The translations under genes were made by a program, and so were the position numbers. Source: Piromyces finnis (lineage: Eukaryota > Neocallimastigomycota > Neocallimastigomycetes > Neocallimastigales > Neocallimastigaceae). From it: DNA of 64,000 nucleotides. The notes beneath the pieces are model-generated. The model searched no databases, had not been told where the DNA came from, and was given only the letters and a program-made list of their open reading frames with translations. This document shows positions 34,373-47,755 of this stretch, in pieces. The stretch covers positions 434,001-498,000 of the forward strand of contig MCFH01000003.1 in NCBI GenBank assembly GCA_002104945.1, in the 5' to 3' direction. The stretch's first letter is position 1. Every line of letters begins with the position of its first letter.

Positions 34373-35950
34373 TTTATTTTTTGATCTTTTTGTTTTTCCT
34401 TTAAAGTCTTTTAATAAAAAAGTTTTTTCTTTTTGATTTCTTTCCTTCTCTTTTGACCTTTACGTAATAATAGATATGTTTTATGTTGAGATGGAATAAT
34501 AATTTAATATAAAATGTATTTATTGTATTTATTAAAATAACAGGTTTAATAAAAATAAAAATAATAAAAGAATAGAATAATAATAGTAATATATATGTTA
34601 GAAACGGATACTATATATTAAGTTTCAAAATTTTATAAATGTACTTTAAATTCTTTAAAAAAGTATAGCTTTCTTTTTCATTCCTATTTATATCTATATT
34701 TCTCATTAAAATATTGATATTTGTTTTAAACAATAAATTTTCAAATAGAATCTCACTACTACTACTTGAAAAGTTCTCACTTCTATCATTCCACTGAAAA
34801 AAAAGCATTGCTTACTTTTAAAATATATATAATAATGAAGGAAGAAAGAAAGAAAGAAAGAAAGAAGAAAAAAAAACTTTATATTATTATGTTAAGTATT
34901 GATTATCTAATTATTTATTTATTTACTAGTTAATAAATAAAACTATATCTTTTTTCTCTTTTTCATTCATAATTTATTATAACGTATTTATGGTTGAATA
35001 GTATTCCTTATAAATTATAATAAAATTAGTATTTATATTCTTGTTTGTTTGTTTTCTTTCTTTTTTTTTTTAACATTTATATTCCTTATTATAAACGTTT
35101 TCAACCTCTAATGTATAACTCAAAAAGGGAGAAATATAAAACCTTTTAATAACACAATATATATTTTTAATAAATACCTTTATATTATATTTTAATATTC
35201 TCTCTTCTTATCTATGATGTTTTGTTTTACTTGTTTTACGTTTAAAAGTGAAATAAATTTCTTTTAAATATATTTTTTTTTCTAAATACCATAATTTAAT
35301 GGATGTGTTTTTAGTATTTTCGTTTTAATTTGAATTGGTTAACAAAAGTGGTAATAGAGTTTTCTATACCAAATATAATAATAACGTGGTGTAAAAAGCT
35401 TTAAAAATTAAATTTTAATTATTTATTTTTTAAAAAAAAAATAGTTTATAACTGAATAGCCAATAAAATTATTTTCCATAATTAAATTATTTGACATGTA
35501 ATGATTAAATTTTTAATTTTTATTTAATTAATTATAAACTTATTCATTTACTTTTTATTTATTAATAATTATTTTAAATTTAAAAGGATTAAAATTTGAA
35601 TATTTTTTTTTTCTTTAATAAAAAAAATACTAAACTTTTAATAGTCGTTTATTATTAAATAAAAAAAAAAAAAAACGACCTTTTTATACCTTAAATATAT
35701 TGTTATTTAAAAGGAAAAAACTTGTAAAAAAAGTAAAAGAAAAGAAAATTTATATAATACATAAATGAGAATTCAATAGAATTAAATGTATTATACATAA
35801 ATAACAAATATAAAAAAAAAAAAAAAAAAAAACAATTAATTTATATTAAAAAAAATAATACTAATAATAAATAAAATATTCTAACAAGAAAGGAATATAT
35901 AAGCAAAGATAATTTAAAATTATATAATAATTTAATAAAAAATAAATATA
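34373..35950. other. Divergent intergenic region between the HNH and alpha-mannosidase genes
   Basis: About 1.6 kb, A+T rich, with homopolymers and a GAAA repeat near 34845-34870. It should contain the promoters of both flanking genes, which point away from each other. A 65-codon minus-strand frame at 34611-34808 has an atypical composition and no support. Confidence 0.6.
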
Positions 35951-38900
35951 ATGTCAAGGTTTTTAAAAAATAAAAAGGTTATATTATTACTTTTTATTTT
36001 TTATTTTATACATAATACACTAATTCTATGTAAAGGTTTGTAATATTTTTTTTTAAAAAAAAAAAAAAAATTATTTATTTATTATTTATTATTTTCATAA
36101 TATATGTTAATTATTATTAAGTCTATTATCAACATTATCAGATTGCTTTACTTTATTATTTATTTATCAATTTTAAACATATATAATTTGTATAATTGTT
36201 TATGTATAATAATTAAAAAACTCTTAGAACCAAAAATTAATATACAAGAAGCAATTAACAATGCTATAAAGAAAGAAAGATTTTTCAGGGGAAAAAGAAA
36301 TGTAAATAATGATTCTTTTGGAAGCGTTAAAATAAATGATTATGAGGACGAATCATTCAATTCAAAATTTAATGGTTTTAAAAATTATAAATATCCAATT
36401 GGACCAGAAGAATATTCTGAAACAGATAATGTCCCAACAGAAGAAAAGTTAAAAGTTTATAGAGAAAGAGTCTATGAAATGTTTCACACCACTTATGATA
36501 GTTATGTTAAAAATGCTTATCCAGAGGACGAATTGAAACCAATTTCATGTACTGGTATGAATACATGGGGTAATTTTTCATTAACTTTAATTGATGCCTT
36601 AGATACTTTTGGTGTTATGAATGATGTTGAAGGATTTGAAAAGGCCTTAGAAAAAGTTAAAAAAATAGATTTTGATATTGATATAAATATATCTGTATTT
36701 GAAACTACTATTAGAGTTTTAGGTGGTTTACTCTCTTCCCATCTTATGGCTAAAAACTTTGGTGATAAAATTACATATCATGATGAATTATTGACTCTGG
36801 CCAATGATTTAGGTCAAAGATTATTACCTGCCTTTGATACACCTACAGGTATGCCTTTTGGTAGTATAAATTTAAAAAAAGGTGTACATCCAGAAGAAAC
36901 AACAGTAACATGTACCGCAACTATTGGTACGTGTAGTATAGAATTTACTTGGTTAAGTATTTTAACTGATAATCCTATCTATGAATTTGTTTGTCGTCGT
37001 GCTATTCATTCTTTATGGAGTCATCGTACAAATAAAGGTTTAATTGGTGCTCATATTGATGTTTTTCAAGGAACATGGACAGAAGCAGTACGCTTAAACT
37101 TTCTTCTTTATTAAATTTATATATTTATATATTATAAAACAAGATATTAAAAAAGAAAGTTATATAATTTATATTTATATTAATTTAAATAATGTTGTTT
37201 ATTTTATTAGTTTTATAAATATCCATATACACATATATATTAATTATTAATTATATTAATTATATTATAAAAATCTATTTCTACTTTTAAAAAATTATTT
37301 CTATAGGCTTTCTCAATATCCGGAGGTGTAGATAGTTTTTATGAATATTTATTAAAGGCATGGATAGGATTTTCTGATGAAAAAGAATACGGTGAAATGT
37401 TTTTAGAAGTAATTATTAAAGAAATAAAAAAATAAAATTATATATATATATTAGGGAGAGAGAAAAAAAAAGATAGTAAGGATAAAATATTTAAATTATT
37501 TTTTTTTATCTTCTTTAACATTTTTTAGATGTATGAATTAATTCATGAATATTTAAGAAGAGATGATGGATGGTATGTATTGTATTTTTTTTTTTTTTTT
37601 TTTACTGTTATTAAAATAAACATCAATTCTTTATAAAATATTTTATCAAAGTATAATGTATAGATAGATATAGTCATAATGTATTATATTTTTTGATGTT
37701 GATTTTATTATATAATAACATACTATTATATATAAATAGGCATATTTATGCAAATCCATATAATGGAAAACCTATGATAGATATTTTCCAATCATTAGGG
37801 GCTTATTGGCCAGGAGTAAAAATTTTAGCTGGTGAATTAATTGAAGTAAGAAAATATAAATAAAATAAAAATCTCATATAATTTTATTGATAAATAATGA
37901 GAAATAATAAAATAAAAAAAATTTTGCATTATTTTAATTTTTTTAAAATGTTATTATTATAATTTTTAATAACTCTATAGTCAAATGAAGAATTACATTT
38001 ATTAGCGGATTATTTAAAGAATAGATCATTCTTACCAGAACGTATGAGAGTTGATAATTTAAAATTAAAAGGATATGATTTTGTGTAAGTCTCTGACTTA
38101 AAACTAAATGCTCTAATTTTATTGACCATAAAAAAATTAATGATTTTCTTTATCTTAAACTTTTATTTCCTTAATTCTATTGATATTTCTTAAATTTTAG
38201 TAATTATCCTTTAAGACCGGAATTTGTTGAATCATTATCCGTGATGTATAAAGCAACAAGGGATCCAAAATTATTAAAAGTTGCCTTTAAACAAGTCGAT
38301 AGAATAAGAAAATGGTGTAAAACAACTTGTGGATATGCTAATGTCAAAAATGTTTTTACTGTTGAAATTGAAGATAAGGTAATAATAATTTCATTATATA
38401 ATTACCATATTAATAATTATTAAGTTTATATGAATAAATGAAAATTATGCTATATAAAAAAAGTTTAAATTTAAAAGTATAATTACTTGTTTAACCAATT
38501 ATTTAATTGATGGACTACTTAATTAACTAATTTATTATAATTATTATTATTATTAATCATTTACAAAGATGGAGTCTTTCTTTTTATCAGAAACTCTTAA
38601 ATATTTATACTTACTCTTTGATCCTGATAATGAATATAATAAAAATTATATTTTCTCAACAGAAGCCCATCCATTCCCAGTCGTAAAATCAAATAAATCA
38701 CAAGCTCATTTATACTACAGAAAAAAGACCAAGGAGATTAGAAGAGAACTTCGTAAAGCCAATAAAAATTACGATGCCAATCGTTATTTCATGATTACAA
38801 ATAAAAATAAAACATGTGAAATAGATCACTGGGAATGTTCCCCATTCTTTAGATATTACGCATCACCAAAACATAATTATAATGAAAGATATGATTATTA

Positions 38901-39045
38901 TAAAAATTATCTTTCTCCCAATTTTAAAAATCAACCTAATGGACGTGACCTTTTTGTTGATTTTAGAAAAGGTATTTGTTCCTACCAACATTGGGTTGAA
39001 GCTTCTATCATGGGATTAGAAACTGATCCCAGAATTTTTATTTAA
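35951..39045 (+). CDS. GH47 alpha-mannosidase, EDEM-like (ER-associated degradation)
   Basis: Eight exons: 35951-36035, 36228-37087, 37307-37408, 37529-37572, 37740-37845, 37981-38084, 38201-38378, 38569-39045. All junctions are GT-AG with matching phases; product 651 aa. Exon 1 encodes a signal peptide (basic start, then [10 protein letters not shown]). The GH47 catalytic domain shows [15 protein letters not shown] (about 186-200), [28 protein letters not shown] (from 494) and STEAH (T524, the calcium-binding threonine position of GH47). These segments, particularly RPEFVES and a CTATIGT-like block, suit the EDEM branch, which trims mannose from misfolded glycoproteins in the ER lumen. No C-terminal HDEL/KDEL is present, so retention would need a partner. 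An upstream ATG at 36104 lies inside intron 1 and is not the start. Confidence 0.88.
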
Positions 39046-39071
39046 AATATCCAATAGTAAATTAAATAATT

Positions 39072-39119
<48 letters not shown>

Positions 39120-40676
39120 AAGAAAATAGCACTTTATATATAATCAATGTATTTTAATAATTTAATAAATAGGAATTAAATCTATTATAATACTTTAATA
39201 AAATAAAAATATCAATTAATATATATATCTATTATATATATTTGATATGAAATATAATAAACATTTTACGCATTGACCCTACGCAGCTATATTAATAGCT
39301 TTTTTTTTTTTTTTTTAGAAATGTATTTTTCAATAATTAGTTTTAATATAATTTTTGTTTTTTATTTTTTATTTTATTTAAAGTATAAAAGAATTAAACA
39401 AAATTATGATTGTTTTGTCTTTTTTTTTTTTTTACTTTAAAAATATATATTATTCTTATTTTTATATATATATATATTTTTTTTTACTTTATCGGTTAGA
39501 TTAAATTTTGTTTTTTTTTTTTTTTTTTATATTTTAGTTTTTATTTTTTTTATTTAGTAAGTTTTTATTTTACTTTTTAATGATTTATAGGTTTTATATA
39601 AATATTATTATTTTTTTTTTTTTACTAATTTAATGAATTTTTATTATCAATATCGTTATCTTTATTAAAAGCGTCACCATCTCATTATGTATATATATAT
39701 ATATTTCTTCTCCTTTTTATATAGTATTGTAATATACTCTAAAATAATAATAATAAATAAATCGTATTTTAAAAGTTTTTATTACTTAATTTATAAAAGG
39801 AAAAAGGAAAAAGGAAAAAAAAAATAAAGTGAAACATATATATATATTTAACTCGAATCTAATAATGTTTGTTTGTTTGTTTTTCTTTTGTTAGTCTTGT
39901 TTAGAGAATGAATCTTTTGAAATAATAAATAATAATAAAAAACAAAAATTCAAAAATTATTTATTTATATAATAACCAGATTCTGTTTTTTTTTTTTTTT
40001 TTTTTTTTGGCTATTTAAATTTAAATTTATTAGATTATTAAAATATATGTATATAGAAAGAAAGGAAGGAAAAATAATCATCATCATCATCATAAAATAA
40101 AAAAAAAATATACAATAAATTACAAAATAGGGAAGAAGATAAAAGGAAAAGGAAAAAAAAAAATTAATAACAATTAATATTATAAAAATTCTTAAAGTAC
40201 TGAAAAAAAAAATGTTAATAAATTAAAATTTTAGGAGAAGAAATTAATAGGAAGAAAAAAGAGGGAAATATATATATTCATATATTTTGTCACTTGTTTG
40301 TTTTGCTTTTTTCTTATCTATTATTATATATATATATAGATAGATTTTATTATTATATTATTTGTTTATTTATTAATTGATATGTCTGAGGGTGTTTTTT
40401 TTGTTTTTTTTTTTTTTGTTTGTTTGTTTGTTTGTTTTGTTTTTTGTTTTTTTTTTTTTTTTTGCATGTTTGTTTACTTGCTTTTTTAAAATGTATATAT
40501 AATAAATACATAACCAAGAAATGTTGATTATGTATTATTTTAATATATAATTATAGCATATTAATAAGTATCGGAAATTAAAAATCCTATAATTAAAAAA
40601 AAAAAAAAAAAAAAAGATATAAAAATGTTAATATTATTATGATTGTTATAATTTATAATTTATAAATTATCAAATT
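39046..40676. other. Intergenic region between convergent genes, rich in homopolymers
   Basis: 1.6 kb between the 3' ends of the mannosidase and kinase genes. It contains an A-run of 43 (39076-39118) and many T-runs, (TA)n and (TTTG)n tracts. No gene recognised. Confidence 0.6.
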
Positions 40677-42807
40677 TTAATCATGCTAAACAATCTTTCT
40701 CTTCCTATTCTTTATCATTTATAAAAAAAAAAAAAAAAAGGAGGGGAAAGGAATGTATAAATTTACAAAAAAAAAAAAAAAAAAAAATTAAAAATTACTT
40801 TAAAAACATCAGCATAAATATCTTCTTCCTTTTGTATATCATAAGGCTCATAATCCTCTGGATATTGATCGAAATAACTTGTGTCACCATTATATCTACA
40901 GCGGGGTATATAGGGTGGTATAATTAATTTATTCTCAACATGTTCCCAATTAACACCAGCAAACCATTTATGATTTTTAATATCGTCAACACCACCTTTT
41001 AAATTACCATAACGTTTAGAAAGGTCTGGTTGTAAAAGTTTACGAATTAAATCACAAGCTGTATGACTAATATGAGCTGGGAAACTATATTTACCTTCTA
41101 AAATTTGTTGATATAATTCGACATGATCTTCTTTATAGAAAGGAGGATAACCAGCAAGCATTTCATAAATAAGTACACCTAAAGCATACCAATCAACAGC
41201 TTGTGAATAAGGTTTAGATTGAATAATTTCAGGAGCTAAATAATCCGGTGTACCACATAAAGTATAAGTAACATCCGTAACATGTTTAGCAAATCCAAAA
41301 TCAATTAAACGAATATGACCAGTTTCATCTAATAATATATTTTCTGGCTTAAGATCACGATATATAATATTTTTAGAATGTAAATATTCAAAAACTACAA
41401 TGACTTCTGCTGCATAAAATTTAGCAATATCATTAGTAAAGTACTATTCATCATTTTTACAATTTTTAGTGCCATGTTTTTAAAATTTGGAAATAAATTT
41501 TCATATAATGATTTTTAAATATTATTTGAAAATAATTTTAAAAAAAAAAAAAAGGTATATTGCATTAATTAAAAATACTGCTGTCGTTGTTATTATTATT
41601 ATTATTATTAAATAAAAAAAAATACCTTTTGAGCTCTCAAGAAGGAAAATAACTCACCACCACAAGAGAAATCAGTTACAATATAAATATTAGAATTATC
41701 TTGAAATCCACAAAACATATTAATAATAAATGGATGATTAATTTCTTCAAGGATATGTTTTTCATTGAGAATATGTTCTACTTGTTTATACTGAATAATA
41801 TCTTCTTTTTTCATAACTTTTAATGCATAATATTCGCCATTTGCTTTTAAACGAGCTAAATGAACACGACCAAAGGATCCCATACCAATAGTTTGTAAAA
41901 TAATGAAATCATCTAATTCATATTGGAACTTTGGGAATTCTTCAACAATTGATGAATATGGGGAAGGTGGTTGAAGTGATGGTTGAGAAAGAGATTGCGG
42001 GAAAGAAAGACTTTCATCTAAAGAGGTTTGATTTAACTTTTCAGTAAGATTATCCATATCATTACTTTCTGTTTCATATTCTGATACTTTATCATTTACA
42101 TATTCTGAAACTTCTGCTTCAGTACTTTTTATAGTTGAAACATCAGAAACTTTCTTTTCATTTTTTCTCAAAATACTATTACGAAATTCTGCTCTACTCT
42201 GGCATCTTTGATGATCTTCATCTTTATCCTTTAAGTTTGCATCAATACTAACTCTCTTTCCGTCAATAAGAGTTTCATTGACAGCTGAAAATGAAATTTT
42301 CTTTTTAGTTTTTTCCTTTTTATTGGTTACTTTTCCATTCTTTTTATTCCATATTTTATTTGATGTTTTATTGATTTTAACATTTTCTTTATTTTCTTCC
42401 TCCTCTTCAATAATAAATGAGTTTGGATTTGGAATAAATTTCTATATTTATCATATATTAAAAATAAATCATATAAGACATTTATACCTTATATATATAA
42501 CAATAATATTTTTCTTTTTTTAATAAAGTGTATTTAAATATACCTTTGAAATACTAGTAGTTAAATTTTGTTTTGAAAAAGAAAATGGATTCTTTTTAAA
42601 AATTAATTTACTCTTGTACTTATCCGAAGATTTATTCTATATTAATTTGAAATAAACATTATGTATATTTATATATTCTATATTAATATGAAAAACCAAT
42701 TAATTTAAAACAAAATATAAAAATATATGATTAATTACATTTGAGATTTCACCACCGGAAGAAGAAGAAAATTTTGATTTTCCTTTTAATTTACTAATAA
42801 AATCCAT
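40677..42807 (-). CDS. cAMP-dependent protein kinase-like AGC kinase, catalytic subunit
   Basis: Exons on the minus strand: 42807-42739, 42636-42544, 42441-41626, 41443-40799. Introns are 102, 102 and 182 bp with GT-AG ends. An N-terminal extension of about 240 residues is low complexity (Ser, Lys, Glu, Asn). The kinase domain has GMGSFGRV (P-loop), ALKVMKK (catalytic Lys), YRDLKPEN (catalytic loop), DFGFAK and TLCGTPDYLAPE, where the threonine is the activation-loop site of PKA. The C-tail reads NWEHVENKLIIPPYIPR and ends near YADVFK. The 3' end is uncertain. Without further splicing the frame runs into poly-Phe and stops at 40763. A GTAATT donor at 40798 may join a tiny last exon, either 40704-40681 (ending EEKDCLA) or 40685-40677. 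Phosphorylates Ser/Thr in basic contexts; fungal relatives carry similar long N-termini. Confidence 0.88.
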
Positions 42808-43513
42808 TATTATAACAGTTTTCTTTCCGAATTATGTTTGTTAAATTAATCAAAATTAAAAAGTATGTAATATATAATTAACTTTTATAAAAAAAATATT
42901 AATAATCTTTTTTACTATTAAAAATAAATGAAATTACAAATATGCATAATAGATATAATATAATGTATATACCTTTTTTTAAAGTAGTTAATTTTTATGT
43001 ATTAAAGATTAAATAAAAATAATATATTTCAATATCAAATATTATGAGTATAAATTATCCCTTGCGGTAAAAATTATCTAAATACAATTTATTTAATCAC
43101 TTTTAATGTTTTAATTAAATATTATATTTAAATTTATCCTTTGATTATGACTATTATAATGAAATAAATGAATACAAGTATATATATATTGATTAAATGA
43201 ATATTATTCGAGGGAGTTTTCGTGTGTGTTTACAGTTATTTAATTAAAATATACAATTTTTTTTTCTTTTTTCTTTTTTGTATTTCTATTATATTTTCTT
43301 ACTCTTTTTTTTTTTTTATCGATACTTGTTTACAGTAATGTTTATATTGTAAAATACAACACTTTAACAAAATAATAAAATATATTTTATTATAATATTT
43401 ATAAAAGTGAAATGTACAAGTAAAAAGAAAAGAAAAAAATTCAATGAAAATTATAAAGTATACAAAAAAATATTAGATTAAAAATACTATCCTCTAAAAT
43501 TTAAAGGATTGTT

Positions 43514-43555
<42 letters not shown>

Positions 43556-45487
43556 AAAGAAAAAAGGGAAAAAAGAAAATATATATATTGTATACTAGTA
43601 TACTATATTCTAATTAAATCAATTTAGTTTATTGAATTTGTAATGAATATTATTTCATTAGTCATTCAACTTTTTCAATTATTTTTTTTTTCACCTATAT
43701 TTTTAATAAAATAAAATAATAAAAGAATAAACAACTACTTGAATAGTTATTATTCTTTTCTATTTTCTTTTATCAAAATAAATATATTGGTATTTTAAAA
43801 AAAAAAAAAAAGAAAAAAAGGGAAATTAGATATAATATATATAGAAATATATATATAAAAAGGTCTCTTTAACTTTCACTTTTTCTTTTTCTTTTTCTTT
43901 TTTTTTTCTTTAGTTTTAGTTTAGCGAGAAAAAGAAGAATAAAAAAAAAAAAGAAAGAAAGAAAAGTTGAACAAAAAAACTAATTTAGTTATAATATATT
44001 ATATTTGTATTGTAAAATATATTATGAATAATATTTCTAATATATATTTTTTATTTTGTTACTTATTCTTATTATATTATTACATTTAAATATGTCATTT
44101 ATTTCATTTATTAAAAATTTTAATTATTAATTTTTTAAATTTTAATATAAAGCACAAGAATATATAAATTTGGAAAATCATATTAATAAAATAAAAAAAA
44201 TTTCTATATAGATAATCTAACCTTTTTCGTTTTTAATTATTAATGAAAAAAGAAAAAAAGTCTTTCTAATAACAAGCAATATAATAGAAAAGTTTTATTT
44301 ATAAATTACACTTTTAAAGGAACATGATGGTATTCTTTACAAACATAACAATAAAACAAAACAACTAGTATTACGATTTCAAATAGTAAACTTTTCTTTT
44401 TTTAATTAATTTTAACTATAATAAATACATAATGTGGGTTAGATTGATACATAAATATTATCTATATTAATAATTATGTTTTTCTTTATACTAAAAGTTG
44501 TTAAGAAACAGTATATATATATCTAAAAATTAAATAGTTTTGGTTGTGTTACTTATATATGTTCTTTGAACTTTTACATCAAGATTTTATTCAATTGAAT
44601 TGAATAATTAATATTGTTCTTGGAGCATTTAAAAAAAAAAAAAAAAGGTACATTTCATAAATTAACTTTATAATATAGTTTATATAAATAAATAGTCTTC
44701 GTTATAAAAAGTTACATTACTTAAAAGATCATAATATACTTTACGCAACAAAATTTTTCTTTGAACAAAAATTAAGAAACAACTATAAACAAATATATCA
44801 ATAAAAAATATTTCTTTTGTCTCTTTTAGATTTTAAAAGTGAAAAATAGGTTTTTTTTTAAAAAATATGTCTTTGTACAACATTTTACCAAGATTTTTAT
44901 TTTATTTTTACTATAACTTTTTATTATATAAAAGATGCAAACTTGCATTGCTGTATTTTTTTTTTTTTCTTTAAATAACATTTTTATGAAAAAAAAGTTT
45001 ATTTTATATAGGTCATTTTAAAAAAAAAAAAGAACAATAAAGTCATTATTTAAACAACTTTTTTTTTTTAAATTTTAAATTAAAAATATTTCACTTTTTA
45101 TCTATTATATTCAAAAATAATATTAATTATTGTATTTTCCAAAAGTGCTTAAATATGAAAATAAGAGAAAAGAATTGCTATTTAAAAATAATGTAATCCT
45201 AGATATAATCCTAAATAATAAAATAATATTTTTGGTTTAAATACCACTTTTTATTATATTCTTTTTTATTAAATTTAATTATACCATAGATAATAACTTT
45301 ATATCATGAAAAGGGTTAAGGTTACAACAATTTTATTTATATAATTCAATTAATTATGAAATATAAATTTTTTTAATTAAATTTAAATTATAAACTATCC
45401 AATCAGATAAATTATAAATCATTCATTAAATTTTAAGAAAAATTTTAAATGAAAAAAAATATAAAAATAACGAATAATTCATTAGAT
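42808..45487. other. 2.7-kb A+T-rich intergenic region
   Basis: No gene recognised. It holds long poly-A/poly-T (for example nine T then 33 A at 43512-43553), a pyrimidine-rich CTTTTT repeat near 43885-43910 and (TA)n runs. The left end should include the kinase promoter. Confidence 0.6.
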
Positions 45488-45606
45488 TTAAGGATCATCA
45501 ATCCCTAACATTTCTGCAGATCGAGTAAATCTTTCGCCTTTTACTAAAGATTTCCGTGTAGAATTGTTATAATGTTGGGAATATATTAATTTTTGGAACT
45601 TTTCTT
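45488..45606 (-). CDS. Probable terminal coding exon of an unassigned gene
   Basis: An island of higher complexity in A+T-rich DNA. It encodes 38 codons ending GERFTRSAEMLGIDDP then TAA at 45490-45488. Upstream, a pyrimidine-rich TTTCTTCTTTCTTAG fits a 3' splice site, placing the exon start at 45606 with two bases completing a codon. The frame also stays open somewhat further upstream. It may be the true last exon of the LRR gene at 46018-47755 (same strand, immediately upstream), but no phase-compatible donor was found near the stop of that gene. It could also be the remains of a separate gene. Confidence 0.45.
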
Positions 45607-46017
45607 CTAAGAAAGAAGAAAAATTATAATGAAATTTAATTTGAAAATGCAAACAATAAAATAATTGATATATTAAATATTGATGATTTTAATATTTTTT
45701 ATATTTATTTGTAATAACATTAAAATGAATGAATTTTTGAATTTGATATTTTAAACTTTGGAAATGAAAAGTAATGATAACATTTAAATTTAAGTATGAA
45801 GAATATAAAAATTAAATATATAATCAAAATTTATGAGTTTATAGAATAATAAAAAAAAAACAATATATATAATAATTCTCGATTAACTAATTATTATAAT
45901 TATTTTTCTTTATTTAATAATATTGATAACAACAACATTATTACTATTAATTTATGTTTGTTTTTAATATTAAATTGGGATTTATTGAGGGTATAAAACA
46001 TATATATATTTAAAAGA
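45607..46017. other. A+T-rich spacer or intron
   Basis: About 410 bp with no coding signal. It is either the intergenic gap after the LRR gene or an intron leading to the exon at 45606. Confidence 0.5.
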
Positions 46018-47755
46018 TTAAGGTTTTTTTATCCAAGATTGCATTGGTATTACAGGTCTAAGCATATTTTGTTGATCATTTCTTGATGTAGAAGCCATAA
46101 TCACTTGAGGAGGATGTGCATTAATAATAGGAGGTCTAGTGACTTGAGGCAAAACAGGTCTAATAATTTGTTGTTCAGGAAGTGTTAAAAAGGTGTCATT
46201 ATTGTTATTATTAGTTGTACTATGACTTGAGTTTGATTGTTGCTGTTGATTTTGAGCGATAGTTGCTAATTGTGTTGCATTTGTAGGTGTAACATTACTA
46301 TTTAAATTAGTATTTGTAGAATTATTTTCATCCACATCATTTTCGATTAAGGAATAAGGTGGTAATTCATCAGCATTGGAATCTGTAGTATTATCACTAA
46401 CTATTCTAGGTGCACTATGGAATGAATTTCTTTGCGAATTGGAAGGTTCATTTGCTACAGATAGAGAAGGGGATGGTGCTCCAGTAGAAACTGGAGTAGT
46501 TACCAATAAATTAGATGTTGGTAAAACACTATTTGTTGGTGTTGGATAAGAATTTAATATGACAAGTTGAGGTGGTGGTGGCTGATAGACAACATAATTG
46601 CTAGGTATGGCATTAGAAATTATGTTATTACTCATAACATTATTATTAGGTACGGGTGTAGAAATCATATTATTATTCTTAGCAGTAGTATTATTGTTAG
46701 TCATTTTATTATTCATCATGTTAATATTATCAATTAGAGCTTTTCTATCCAACTCTTCTTTTAATTGTTTACGTTTATTTCTTCTTTCTGCTCTTTTATC
46801 TTCCTCCTTTACAATTTTTTTTATTGCTATTGTAATAAAAATGACTAAAACAATGAATAAAATAACAAAGACTATTATACCTATGATATAAAATTTGAGA
46901 ATTTCTTTTGGAAAATCTTCAAATGATCTTTTGTATTTATTATTAACATATTCTTTAAATTGTCCATTTTTTAGTGTAACATCATTTTTTGAATTGTTAG
47001 ATTCATTACTTTCATTATTTTCATTCCTATTTTTTTTTAAAAATTTATAATTAATTTATTTTAATATGCATTTTTTAATAAATTATATTGAATTAGTTTA
47101 AGAATAGTTATAGCTATAATAATAATGGTAATAACAATAGTAATAATATCAGTATATATTAGTAATGTCAATTTAGTAAAAAAAAACTTACCTATTTGTA
47201 TTGTTTGCATATTCAGGAATATTATATATTTCATTATTTTTTATTTCTAGGTTGCTTAATTCTCTATAAAATTAAATAATTTATATATTTGTTAATCACT
47301 CTTGTAAATATACAATCGATTTTTTATTTTTATTTTTCTTTTTTAAAAAAATTACTTTATTTCATTGTACTTTAGGTATTTCAACTTTTTAATTTCGTTT
47401 ATTGCTTTAGGAAAATTACTTTTATTAAAGTTATTATTGTTAAAATGTCTATATATATAGAAATAGTATATATTGAATAAGCATTTATATTTAAACATAA
47501 TAAAAAGTTATTATATATGTATATATATAAAACATACATTAAAGTTATATGGTTTTCATTATTGATTATTTCACAAGTAACATCTGAAAAGAAACAACAA
47601 TTTGTTATTTTTTTGTTTGTGTCAAAGCTTTGAAGATCACTGCCTAATATATGAAAAACATTTTCTAATATTTTACAATCATTTGACTTTACTATTATTT
47701 GATTGAGATATAATAGTATTAAAAATTTTAAACTTTTTTTAAATATAAACTTCAT
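46018..47755 (-). CDS. LRR-domain single-pass membrane protein with a PPxY-containing tail
   Basis: Four exons, minus strand: 47755-47538, 47448-47356, 47263-47192, 47026-46018. Introns are GT-AG with consistent phases; product 463 aa. It has a signal peptide (basic start, FLILLYLNQII), then a cysteine cap (C27, C53, C54, C61; NCC...VTC...ITL) like an LRR N-terminal cap. One or two leucine-rich repeats follow (residues about 73-125, for example LSNLEIKNNEIYNIP), then an Asn/Ser linker, a transmembrane helix (about 173-196, FYIIGIIVFVILF...) and a basic stop-transfer. The cytoplasmic tail is about 265 residues, rich in Asn, Pro and Gln, with PPYS (350-353), a possible WW-domain ligand. The layout suggests a surface receptor or wall sensor without a kinase. 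The ligand is unknown. A TTG at 46752 seen as a start lies within the frame and is not used. Confidence 0.75.

Noticed and set aside
34611-34808. 65-codon minus-strand frame between two genes
   Set aside because: Composition follows the A/T background, no domain, no splice or start context.
36104-36227. ATG at 36104 as the start of the mannosidase
   Set aside because: It lies in intron 1; the ATG at 35951 gives a signal peptide and a phase-matched junction to 36228.
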